Assembly: GCA_021794595.1 (NCBI GenBank)
Contig: JAJYQN010000152.1
Coordinates: forward strand, 1 to 42,519
Source: Pseudomonadota bacterium
GTDB taxonomy: Bacteria; Pseudomonadota; Gammaproteobacteria; Acidiferrobacterales; Acidiferrobacteraceae
Length of the DNA stretch: 42,519 nucleotides
Reading direction: 5' to 3'
Shown here: one piece after another, positions 1 through 6,963 of the stretch
How positions within the stretch are numbered: the first letter of the stretch is position 1
Layout: every line of letters starts with the position of its first letter
Program-made: the position numbers and the translations under genes
Notes under the pieces: generated by a model
The model's database searches: none
What the model saw: the letters and a program-made list of their open reading frames with translations, nothing else
What the model was told of the DNA's origin: nothing

Positions 1-223
1 GGCCCCGGGGGTGACCAGCGCCGACCCTAAGGAAATGGTGCTGCCGGTGATGGGGGTGGCGGTGTTGGTGGCAGCACCGGCACCGGTGTTCGATGACCCG
101 CCGGCGGCGGCCCCACCACCTCCCCCCCACGCAAGCCGATAAAGATGCGGCTATCGCGAGCGGGAGGAGGAGCTTCTTAAACGCAATCTTTTTTGACGTA
201 ACGTTACCTGGGGTAAAACCCAT
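1..223 (-). CDS. Lipoprotein N-terminus, partial, apparent frameshift in a G7 tract
   Basis: The ATG at 223-221 has a good ribosome site (AAGGAGA, 231-237) and opens a lipoprotein signal: a basic start, a hydrophobic stretch at residues 18-29 and a lipobox ending LSAC with Cys31. Directly after the Cys, at 122-128, is a run of seven G (minus strand). In the original frame the downstream sequence is Arg/His/Trp-rich and does not look like protein, although it stays open to the window edge. Removing one G gives a Gly/Ala/Ser/Thr-rich linker, typical after a lipobox, also open to the edge. So the gene is either frameshifted, phase-variable at the tract, or mis-sequenced. The mature domain lies outside the window, so no function can be given. 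Confidence 0.6.
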   Translation of the reverse strand, partial: MGFTPGNVTSKKIAFKKLLLPLAIAASLSACVGGRWWGRRRRVIEHRCRCCHQHRHPHHRQHHFLRVGAGHPRG

Positions 224-781
224 TACCAAATCTCCTTCATAGAGCGCTTCCGCGTAGGCCATCCGAGGCGCCGGAATCACTCCGTGGATTGAATAAGGCC
301 ATCCATCGCGAAAAGGATGCTGACCGATCGCGTTTGGTCATGTAGCCATTTCGGACCAGTGCCGATCACAACGGGACACGCGGCCAAAGGGGGTCGGGAA
401 CGCAGATGAGCGGACGGAAATTTTTAGGCTTATGCGGGTATTGAAGAGGGATGACCGAGGTTTTCAGCGAATGTCCGTGCGCGTGGCCGGACCTTCGCCC
501 CGGACGAACGGCGGCATCCCATCGCGGCATTCTCCCTGGTAGATCAAGATCCCTCGATCGAGCGCGCTCGTGACACCCCTGTCGATCATGGCGGGGAACA
601 GCGGAACACTAGACAAGGCCAAACGATATTGCTATCGCAGCGCTCCCTCGCTTTTCTAACCTGCGGAAATAGGAGGCCTGTCCCAAACCTCAAAACAGGG
701 CCCAGACCTAAGCCGCTGCCGCGTAAGAGGGGCGACTTTGGACAGAGTTTCGGGAGCAGTCCGGCCTCGGACACCACCACC

Positions 782-799
782 CCGAGCCTCTCGGCTCGG
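782..799. other. Perfect 7-bp hairpin with 4-base loop
   Basis: CCGAGCC (782-788) pairs perfectly with GGCTCGG (793-799) around the loop TCTC. No T-run follows on either strand, so it is not a standard intrinsic terminator. It sits about 60 bases upstream of the esterase -10 box. It could be the end of an unrecognised transcript or a regulator site. Confidence 0.4.
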
Positions 800-860
800 C
801 AAGAACGCCGGCACGCAGCCCTCGAAACCGCTATCCCTTCTCGTCTCATCCGGCCACCGG

Positions 861-866
861 TATAAT
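861..866 (+). promoter_or_regulatory. -10 box (TATAAT) of esterase gene, leaderless layout
   Basis: A perfect consensus TATAAT ends six bases before the ATG at 873. Transcription would therefore start at or next to the start codon. There is no Shine-Dalgarno sequence and no clear -35 hexamer (TTCTCG at 838-843 is poor). Confidence 0.6.
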
Positions 867-872
867 GACAGC

Positions 873-1577
873 ATGAACTTCTTTCAGAGGCCCCCCCTCC
901 AATATGCGACGAGCGCGCATCCCGAACATGCCTTGATCTGGCTCCACGGTCTCGGTGCCGATGGCTACGATTTCGCGGGCTTTGTCGAGGCGCTAGGGGA
1001 TATCAGTAAAACCGGGCTCCGGTTTGTGTTTCCGCATGCGCCCATCCAGCCGGTGACCTTAAATAATGGCGCGACGATGCCAAGCTGGTTTGATCTCTAT
1101 GGGACCCGCCCGGAAGACCCGCAAGATGAGCTTGGTATTCGTCGCGCCCGCGACGCCATCTCCGGCCTGATTCACGACGAACAACAACGGGGGATCCCGA
1201 GCGAACGGGTGGTGCTGGGCGGATTCTCGCAAGGCGGAGCCCTGGCCTTGTATACCGCGCTGAGCGGTCCTCATCGGCTCGCGGCTGCGGTCGGCCTGTC
1301 AACCTACTTACCGCTCGCCCCCCGCTTTGCAAGCGAGCTCCGTGCCCGCAACGTCACCACCCCCGTATTTCTTGGCCACGGCACCAAAGACCCTACCCTA
1401 CCTCATGATTTTGCCTTGCTCTCTCACGCCATCCTGACACAGGCGGGGGTAACGGCCGAACTGCACAGCTATCCCTTAGAGCACAGCGTCAGTACCGAGG
1501 AGATTCAAGACCTGCGTCAATTTTTGATCGATGCCTTGGCGGCGACCGATCTTGGCGCTGACGGCACAAGCGTCTAA
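873..1577 (+). CDS. Carboxylesterase / phospholipase family alpha/beta hydrolase
   Basis: A 234-residue serine hydrolase of the small carboxylesterase (acyl-protein-thioesterase-like, YpfH/EstB) family, probably cytoplasmic since no signal peptide is seen. The oxyanion-side motif LHGLGAD lies at 24-30. The nucleophile elbow GFSQGG is at 117-122 with Ser119. The other triad members are Asp173 (in GTKDP) and His204 (in LEHS). A longer in-frame start at 738 exists but adds an Arg/Pro-rich tail upstream of the family's usual beginning. The ATG at 873 fits both the family and the TATAAT spacing. aguA follows after 30 bases, so the two may share a transcript. The substrate is unknown; the family cleaves short acyl esters or thioesters. 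Confidence 0.9.
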   Translation: MNFFQRPPLQYATSAHPEHALIWLHGLGADGYDFAGFVEALGDISKTGLRFVFPHAPIQPVTLNNGATMPSWFDLYGTRPEDPQDELGIRRARDAISGLIHDEQQRGIPSERVVLGGFSQGGALALYTALSGPHRLAAAVGLSTYLPLAPRFASELRARNVTTPVFLGHGTKDPTLPHDFALLSHAILTQAGVTAELHSYPLEHSVSTEEIQDLRQFLIDALAATDLGADGTSV

Positions 1578-1607
1578 GATCGCAACCCCGACCTTAGGAT
1601 TCCCGCC

Positions 1608-2681
1608 ATGGCCATTATCCCCATTCGACGCGACGACATCCCCACGCGGGCGGCGCGACTGCCGGCGGAATGGGAGCCGCAATCCGGGGTGATGTTGACC
1701 TGGCCCCACGCCTTCGGTGATTGGGCGCCCCACTTGGCCCTGGCCGATCACACCTTCGCCCTCATAGGGGCGGCGATCAGTCGCCATGAGCGCCTCCTCA
1801 TCGCCGCTCATGACTCCGAGCACAAAGCCCACATCGTGGGGCTGCTTCGGAGCGCCCAGGCTGACCTGACTCAGGTGCGCATCGAGACGGTCTTGTCGGA
1901 CGATGTGTTTGTCCGGGACCATGGACCGATAACTGTTGAAACCTCGGCAGGACCGGTCCTGCTCGACTTCCGCTTCAACGGCTGGGGCGGGAAATACCCG
2001 CACGCCCAGGACAACGCCGTCAGCGCCGGCTGGCGCGACCTCGGGGCCTTTGGCGCCACGGCCTTCGAGACCATCGATCTCGTCTTGGAGGGGGGTAGCA
2101 TCGAGTCCGATGGCCAAGGCACGCTGCTTTTGACGACAAGCTGCCTGTTATCGCCCTCCCGCAACCCGAAACTGACGCGTTTGGACCTCGAGCAGACCTT
2201 GAAACGGACCTTGGGCTGCGATCGCCTGCTCTGGCTCCATCACGGATATCTGGCCGGCGACGATACCGACGGCCACATCGATACCTTAGCGCGCTTTTGC
2301 GACCCGGACACCATCGCCTACTGCGCCTGCCCGTCTCCCGACGACGAACACTACCAGGAGCTCAAGGCCATGGAGACCGAACTGCAAGGCCTTGTGACCG
2401 GCGATGGACGTCCCTATCGGCTCGTCCCCCTGCCCTGGCCATCCGCGAAGCTCGACGCCGGGGGCGAACGTATGCCGGCGACCTATGCCAACTTCCTGAT
2501 CCTCAACGACGCCGTGCTTGTACCGACCTATGACGACCGCCGGGATGGCGAGGCGCTGGCGACATTGGCGCGCTGCTTCCCAGGCCGGGAAATAGTCGGC
2601 ATACCCTGTCTACCTCTTATTGCCCAGCATGGGAGCCTTCATTGCGCGACCATGCAATTACCACACGGAGTGCTTCCATGA
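1608..2681 (+). CDS. aguA: Agmatine deiminase
   Basis: A 357-residue member of the guanidino-group-modifying (peptidyl-arginine-deiminase type) fold. It hydrolyses agmatine to N-carbamoylputrescine and ammonia, the second step of the arginine-decarboxylase route to putrescine. Visible signatures are RDHGP (103-107), EGGSIESDGQG (161-171), the catalytic-His motif GHID (His223) and the C-terminal nucleophile Cys346 in HGSLHC. The length is normal for the family. The gene is followed by aguB with a 4-base ATGA overlap, which indicates translational coupling and makes the assignment secure. A weak AGGA site precedes the start. No arginine decarboxylase lies in the window. Confidence 0.95.
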   Translation: MAIIPIRRDDIPTRAARLPAEWEPQSGVMLTWPHAFGDWAPHLALADHTFALIGAAISRHERLLIAAHDSEHKAHIVGLLRSAQADLTQVRIETVLSDDVFVRDHGPITVETSAGPVLLDFRFNGWGGKYPHAQDNAVSAGWRDLGAFGATAFETIDLVLEGGSIESDGQGTLLLTTSCLLSPSRNPKLTRLDLEQTLKRTLGCDRLLWLHHGYLAGDDTDGHIDTLARFCDPDTIAYCACPSPDDEHYQELKAMETELQGLVTGDGRPYRLVPLPWPSAKLDAGGERMPATYANFLILNDAVLVPTYDDRRDGEALATLARCFPGREIVGIPCLPLIAQHGSLHCATMQLPHGVLP

Positions 2682-3556
2682 CGCTCACCGTAGCCTTGAT
2701 TCAGCATGCCGGTTTAGGGCCGTCCCCGGAGGTCTTCGCGCGCCTCGAGGCCGGCTTACGCCACGCGCATACCGGGGGCGCCCAACTCGCCCTCCTCCAG
2801 GAGCTGCATAACGGGCCGTACTTCTGCCAGACCGAAGACCAAGCGGCCTTTGCCAACGCTGAGTCTATCCCCGGCCCGACTACCGAGCGGCTTTCGGGAT
2901 TGGCCGCCGAGCTGTCGCTTGTGATCGTAGCCTCGCTGTTCGAGCGGCGCGCGCCCGGCCTCTATCACAATACCGCGGTTGTGTTTGAGAAAGACGGTCG
3001 GCTTGTCGGAAGTTACCGGAAGATGCATATCCCAGACGACCCGGGCTTTTATGAAAAATATTACTTCACTCCGGGAGATAAAGGCTTTTCACCCATTAAA
3101 ACCAGTGTCGGACGCTTAGGCGTGATGGTCTGCTGGGACCAATGGTATCCCGAGGCCGCCCGACTCATGACGCTCGCCGGTGCCGATATGCTGCTCTACC
3201 CCACTGCCATCGGCTTCGATCCGCGCGATGACGCCTCCGAACAACAACGCCAAAAAGAGGCCTGGGAACTCGTGCAACGGGGGCATGCCGTTGCCAACGG
3301 CATCCCGATCCTTGCCAGTAACCGCTGCGGTCTCGAACCCGACCCGAGCGGCGCTACCGCGGGCATTGCCTTCTGGGGCGGCAGCTTTGTCTGTGGTCCG
3401 CAAGGCGAGTGGCTCGCGCGCGCCGGTGGCGACCCGGAAGTCCTTTTAACCGAGATCGACTTCACGCGCACCGAGACCGTGCGCCAAATCTGGCCATTCC
3501 TTCGCGACCGACGCATCGACGCCTACTCAGACCTTCTTAAGCGTTATCGCGATTGA
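2678..3556 (+). CDS. aguB: N-carbamoylputrescine amidase
   Basis: A 292-residue nitrilase-superfamily amidase that converts N-carbamoylputrescine to putrescine, CO2 and ammonia. The Glu-Lys-Cys triad is visible: Glu42 in LLQELHNGPYF, Lys115 in YRKMHIPDDPGF and Cys152 in VMVCWDQWYPE. The start was placed at the ATG overlapping the aguA stop; a longer frame from 2642 lies entirely within aguA. The stop overlaps the start of rsmB as TGATG. The three genes aguA-aguB-rsmB therefore look like one coupled unit. Putrescine is used for polyamine synthesis and acid or oxidative stress protection in this enzyme's known contexts. Confidence 0.95.
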   Translation: MTLTVALIQHAGLGPSPEVFARLEAGLRHAHTGGAQLALLQELHNGPYFCQTEDQAAFANAESIPGPTTERLSGLAAELSLVIVASLFERRAPGLYHNTAVVFEKDGRLVGSYRKMHIPDDPGFYEKYYFTPGDKGFSPIKTSVGRLGVMVCWDQWYPEAARLMTLAGADMLLYPTAIGFDPRDDASEQQRQKEAWELVQRGHAVANGIPILASNRCGLEPDPSGATAGIAFWGGSFVCGPQGEWLARAGGDPEVLLTEIDFTRTETVRQIWPFLRDRRIDAYSDLLKRYRD

Positions 3557-4833
3557 TGACTCGGAGCCTATACGCCGCAAGCGCGGCCCTTCTCGAACGC
3601 ATCCTGCGAGAAACGGCCGCGGCCGATACCCTCATGGATCGATTCTTTCGCAGCGAGCCCCGGCTCGGGTCCAAAGACCGAGGCGTGATCGCCGAGACCG
3701 TATACGGCTGTCTGCGACACTATCGCCTACTCTCCGCTCTGGCCGAGGGTACCGACCCAGCCCTCATCGTCGCGGCGCATTTAGCGCGCTATAGCGGCTA
3801 TCATGCCCGGCAATTGAAGGACCTAGGCGTTGTGCACGCCGAGGCCCTGGTCGCGGCCGCGCATGCATCCCATCCTTCCTGGTCTTTTAGTATCACAGCA
3901 AGCCTCCCCGACTGGCTTGCCGATCGCTTCCAACATGAACTCCCGGAGTCCGAAGCGCGGGCCCTTGGCGCCTCGCTTCTCCACTCCGCGCCGCTTGATA
4001 TCCGCGTCAACACGCTCAAAACTGACCGCGAGGCCTTACAGACGGCTCTGCTCGTAGGCGGTCACGAACTGGCCCCCACGCCCCTCTCCCCCTGGGGCCT
4101 GCGCCGCGCCTGGCGCGCGCCCCTCTTCCAGACCCCCGCGTTCAAGGCCGGCCACTTCGAGGTTCAAGACGAGGGCAGCCAGTTGATAGCCCCGCTGCTT
4201 GAGCCAAGACGGGGCGAGCGGATCGTGGATTACTGCGCGGGCGCTGGCGGCAAGACCTTGCACCTGGGCGCCCTTATGAACAACGGCGGCACCCTCTACG
4301 CCTGCGATACCTCACAAAAGCGCCTTGACCGCCTAAAGGAACGCGTGGTACGCGCAGGCCTTGATAACGTTCGCATCCTCACCATCAGCGGCGGCACGGA
4401 CACCAAGTTAAAGCGGCTACATGGGAAAATCGACCGAGTGCTGGTCGATGCCCCCTGCAGCGGGACCGGTACCTTGCGGCGCAGCCCCGACGTAAAGTGG
4501 CGGCTGAGCGAAGATCGTGTCCGGCAGTTGGCGCAAGAGGCCCTGCAGATCTTGATTCACGCGAGCCATTTGGTGCGCCCTGGCGGCCGCCTCGTGTACG
4601 CTACCTGCAGCTTACTCAAAGAAGAGAATGAGGACATCATTCGCGAGTTCTTAGACCGAACCCCATCTTTTAAGGCGCTGGCGACCGAGGATATCCTAAG
4701 ACGCCGAGGCCTAGACCTTGGTCGATCGACACCCGATCAGGCCCTGCGACTTTGGCCTCATATCCATGGCACCGACGGATTCTTTGCGCAGGCCCTCGAA
4801 AAGCGGCTTGAGACCCAAGCGGTCACGACCTAG
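3556..4833 (+). CDS. rsmB: 16S rRNA (cytosine-5)-methyltransferase RsmB
   Basis: A 425-residue SAM-dependent methyltransferase of the RsmB/Sun family, which makes m5C967 in 16S rRNA. The N-terminal part (about 1-130) is the helical NusB-like RNA-binding domain. The catalytic domain has the SAM motif DYCAGAGGKT (225-234), VDAPCSGTG with Cys301 and the nucleophile motif ATCSLLKEEN with Cys351. The length matches E. coli RsmB. The ATG at 3556 overlaps the aguB stop, which is preferred over a TTG three bases upstream. In many gammaproteobacteria rsmB follows def-fmt; here it follows polyamine genes. It could be another m5C methyltransferase of the same family, but the NusB-like part favours RsmB. 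Confidence 0.88.
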   Translation: MTRSLYAASAALLERILRETAAADTLMDRFFRSEPRLGSKDRGVIAETVYGCLRHYRLLSALAEGTDPALIVAAHLARYSGYHARQLKDLGVVHAEALVAAAHASHPSWSFSITASLPDWLADRFQHELPESEARALGASLLHSAPLDIRVNTLKTDREALQTALLVGGHELAPTPLSPWGLRRAWRAPLFQTPAFKAGHFEVQDEGSQLIAPLLEPRRGERIVDYCAGAGGKTLHLGALMNNGGTLYACDTSQKRLDRLKERVVRAGLDNVRILTISGGTDTKLKRLHGKIDRVLVDAPCSGTGTLRRSPDVKWRLSEDRVRQLAQEALQILIHASHLVRPGGRLVYATCSLLKEENEDIIREFLDRTPSFKALATEDILRRRGLDLGRSTPDQALRLWPHIHGTDGFFAQALEKRLETQAVTT

Positions 4834-4859
4834 ACACAGGTCATTCCAACTCGGTCCCC

Positions 4860-5330
4860 TCAATCGTCCAGGAGGACGATCTCGGCCTCGCGCCGGGCCA
4901 CAAGACCCGGCAACACCCGGCCGCCCGCATAGACCCAACGCCGCAATTCGTGGACCACGGCCTCCCACTCTCCGGCATTGACCCGCTGCCTTAGGGTGCT
5001 TTGGGCAAGCCGCGCAGCACCCATATTAAATGTGAAGTCCAGGAGCGCCGCGAGTCGCCCGGGAGGCCCATCGGCCACAACCGGACAGGAGGTTAAGAGG
5101 GCCGTGAGGGCCTGTTCCAGGTCGGCCTGAAGATAAGCCCGGGCCTCAGCCTTCGTAATCGGCGGATGGTTCGGGGCACAGCGGTGCCCATAGCCTATGG
5201 TCCAATAGCCTCCTGGGCAGCGATAAGGGTGGGCACGGGTTCCGCCGTCAGCCCCATGCACGGCATGGAATCCCTCGAACCGACAGGCAAGCTCCAAGGC
5301 AGCCTCCGGGACTTTAGGACCGCGCATCAT
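4860..5330 (-). CDS. Phage-type lysozyme (GH24 family)
   Basis: A 156-residue muramidase. The family triad is recognisable as Glu19 (RFEGF), Cys38 in place of Asp (RCPGGYWTIGYGH) and Thr44. The Cys-to-Thr spacing (five residues between) is normal, but there are 18 residues between Glu and Cys, where eight is usual in T4/lambda-like enzymes, so an extra loop of about ten residues is present. There is no signal peptide in the chosen form. Two adjacent ATGs (5330 and 5327) are possible starts; a frame open to 5678 looks non-coding upstream. No other phage gene is nearby, so it may be a domesticated endolysin or a self-made cell-wall enzyme. Its end is 26 bases from the convergent rsmB. Confidence 0.8.
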   Translation of the reverse strand: MMRGPKVPEAALELACRFEGFHAVHGADGGTRAHPYRCPGGYWTIGYGHRCAPNHPPITKAEARAYLQADLEQALTALLTSCPVVADGPPGRLAALLDFTFNMGAARLAQSTLRQRVNAGEWEAVVHELRRWVYAGGRVLPGLVARREAEIVLLDD

Positions 5331-5452
5331 CGCCCCTGGCCTTGGACTTCGAAGATCCGGGCGTCGGCAATAGGCCACGCCAGACGCCGGTTGCACAGCC
5401 TGTTGCAGGACCCGCAATGCCCCGCCGTGGTGCTTGTAGTCCCGATCTGCAT
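5327..5452 (-). CDS. Possible micro-ORF coupled to lysozyme (41 aa)
   Basis: An ATG at 5452 has a good upstream purine-rich site (AGGAAAGG, about 5456-5463). The frame runs 41 codons and its TGA overlaps the first lysozyme ATG as ATGA. By hand count about three quarters of its third positions are G or C, higher than the lysozyme frame extended through the same stretch. A TATAAC hexamer lies at 5466-5471. The product contains a CGSC/C cluster but resembles nothing I know, and it has no clear membrane segment for a holin. It may be a leader peptide for the lysozyme or chance. Confidence 0.3.
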   Translation of the reverse strand: MQIGTTSTTAGHCGSCNRLCNRRLAWPIADARIFEVQGQGR

Positions 5453-5735
5453 AGTCGCCTTTCCTGTTATATCTGACCGTCCGTGCCAACGCCGGGGGCG
5501 CCATCCGCCCCCTAGCCTGAGGTTTTCGCACCCCAAGAGGCCGGGCACAAAAGCAATCGTATGTCGCCACCCTCAGCCAGACAATCCCGGGCGTCCACGT
5601 CAAGATCCGGGACCATCGGTCAAGATCCGGGGCGCCCTCTGGCGCTAACCCAAATTTCCGGTCCCGGGTAGGCTGCAACTGCGGGACTTGTTAGAATGGC
5701 GGCGCGTCGGCCTTTGGCGCCTTTAAGGACCCGTC
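5331..5735. other. Upstream region of lysozyme and aroF-like gene
   Basis: About 400 bases between two divergent genes. Apart from the doubtful micro-ORF at 5327-5452 and the plus-strand promoter at 5689-5697, I recognise no gene. The lysozyme frame stays open up to 5678, but the added residues have the composition of an untranslated or shifted frame. Confidence 0.4.
5689..5697 (+). promoter_or_regulatory. Extended -10 promoter of DAHP-synthase-like gene
   Basis: The string TGTTAGAAT gives a TG-extended -10 box (TAGAAT at 5692-5697). It lies about 39 bases upstream of the start codon, leaving room for the Shine-Dalgarno AAGGA at 5725-5729. No good -35 is seen, as is common for extended -10 promoters. 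Confidence 0.45.
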
Positions 5736-6863
5736 ATGATTGTCGTACTAAAGCCCCATATCACAAGAGACAGCGCCGTATTCCAGGAGCTGATGGCCTT
5801 TCTCTCCCAAAAGCCCGGCATCACCCTCCGCATCCATGAAGAAGTGGGTGCCATTGTGACGCTCACCGAGGTGTATCTCATTGGCGACACCAGCGCCCTA
5901 GACAAGCATGAGATAGAGACCTTGCCTGGCGTGGAACGCGTGGTCCGCATCGAGGAAGAATACCGAATATTGGGTCGCCACCACGACGATAAGCGTCCGA
6001 CGGGCTTTGACTACAACGGGGTCCGATTTGCCCAAGACACCCTAAACGTGTTCGCCGGACTCTGTGCCGTCGATACCCCCCAGCATGTCGAGGAAATGAT
6101 GAAGGCCCTCGCCGCCCACGGCCAGGTCTGCACGCGCATGGGGGCCTACAAGCCGCGCACCAACCCCTACTCCTTCCAAGGTCACGGCGCCTCATGCCTG
6201 CCCTGGGTGTTTGATTTGGCTGGCAAATACGGTATTCGCGTAATTGCGATGGAAATCACTCACGACTCGCACTTAGACGAGATCCGCGAAGCCTTGGAAA
6301 AGACCGGCTCGCCGACCGGCGTCATGCTGCAGATCGGCACGCGCAATACCCAGAACTTCGAGCTTCTAAAAATCGTCGGTCGGCAACATCAGTTCCCGGT
6401 CCTCCTGAAACGCGGTTTTGGAATCACGCTCGAGGAATCGCTCAACGCCGCCGAATATGTCGCAAGCGAGGGCAACCGCAACGTCATTTTCGGTTTACGG
6501 GGCATGAAGACCAACATGGGCGACCCGCATCGCAACTTCGTCGATTTCGCCCATGTGCCGGTCGTGAAGCGCTTGACCCGCATGCCGGTCTGTATCGATC
6601 CGTCCCATTCGGTCGGGTCGCGCGACCGCGGTCCTGACGGGATACTGGACATTCAGCAGGTGACGGCCCAAGCGGTTGTCGCCGGAGCCAATATGGTTCT
6701 TGTGGACTTTCATCCTCACCCGCAAAAAGCCTTGGTCGATGGCCCCCAGGCCTTACTCTTAGGCGAGCTCCAGTATTTCCTGGACGATATAGCGATCGCG
6801 CGCGACGCCTACGTGCGCCGGGCCGCCGCTGCTGCCGACTTCCTGAAGCGCCACGCGTCCTAA
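5736..6863 (+). CDS. 3-deoxy-7-phosphoheptulonate synthase-like (type I-beta, ferredoxin-like N-domain)
   Basis: A 375-residue protein with an N-terminal ferredoxin-like regulatory domain (about 1-80) and a DAHP/KDO8P-synthase barrel. Family motifs are the loop KPRTNPYSFQGHG (about 140-152), LLKRGFG and CIDPSHS. DAHP synthase condenses phosphoenolpyruvate with erythrose-4-phosphate, the first step to aromatic amino acids. The sequence is divergent at usual active-site points: the family's GPCS(V/A)E appears as GLCAVD, the CERG motif is FGLRG, and the metal-ligand Glu in EVHP is Asp (VDFHP). The last ligand Asp is kept in VDG. It may still be a DAHP synthase, or a paralogue acting on another sugar phosphate. 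The start follows AAGGA at a spacing of six. Confidence 0.75.
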   Translation: MIVVLKPHITRDSAVFQELMAFLSQKPGITLRIHEEVGAIVTLTEVYLIGDTSALDKHEIETLPGVERVVRIEEEYRILGRHHDDKRPTGFDYNGVRFAQDTLNVFAGLCAVDTPQHVEEMMKALAAHGQVCTRMGAYKPRTNPYSFQGHGASCLPWVFDLAGKYGIRVIAMEITHDSHLDEIREALEKTGSPTGVMLQIGTRNTQNFELLKIVGRQHQFPVLLKRGFGITLEESLNAAEYVASEGNRNVIFGLRGMKTNMGDPHRNFVDFAHVPVVKRLTRMPVCIDPSHSVGSRDRGPDGILDIQQVTAQAVVAGANMVLVDFHPHPQKALVDGPQALLLGELQYFLDDIAIARDAYVRRAAAAADFLKRHAS

Positions 6864-6884
6864 GGTCGTCTGCCAAACACCGGA

Positions 6885-6922
6885 CTCGAGCACGGCGCAC
6901 CGATCGAGGCGTCGTGCTCGGG
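6885..6922. terminator. Long hairpin between convergent genes
   Basis: A 13-pair stem (6885-6897 with 6910-6922), including eight consecutive perfect pairs (CGAGCACG / CGTGCTCG) and two G-T pairs, closes a 12-base loop. It sits just after the DAHP-synthase-like gene and before the end of the convergent Omp85 gene. It lacks a T-run, so it may act as a weak or Rho-assisted terminator, or protect 3' ends. Confidence 0.5.
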
Positions 6923-6930
6923 GGACCTTC

Positions 6931-6950
6931 CCGGCGCCCGTCATCGCCGG
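6931..6950. terminator. Second hairpin in the same convergent gap
   Basis: CCGGCG (6931-6936) pairs perfectly with CGCCGG (6945-6950) around an 8-base loop, eight bases after the larger hairpin. Together the two hairpins fill the 100-base gap between convergent genes, which suggests transcription ends here from both sides. No T-run is present. Confidence 0.4.
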
Positions 6951-6963
6951 CTGCGACCAGACA

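Larger units (their letters stand above)
224..872. other. Non-coding stretch between lipoprotein and esterase genes
   Basis: About 650 bases without a convincing gene. The open frames here have no good ribosome site or recognisable protein. The stretch holds a perfect 12-base palindrome at 559-570, a strong hairpin at 782-799 and the esterase promoter at 861-866. It must also hold the promoter of the divergent lipoprotein gene, which I could not place. It could contain a degraded gene or a small RNA, but nothing in the sequence proves either. Confidence 0.5.

Noticed and set aside
738-872. Longer N-terminus of the esterase
   Set aside because: The added residues are Arg/Pro-rich and precede the family's start; a consensus -10 box lies directly before the ATG at 873.
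4860-5330. Lysozyme as part of a prophage
   Set aside because: Neighbours are core genes on both sides; no capsid, tail, integrase, holin or spanin gene is visible.
5331-5678. Longer lysozyme frame
   Set aside because: The extension does not resemble a signal peptide or known domain, and a competing frame has better third-base composition.
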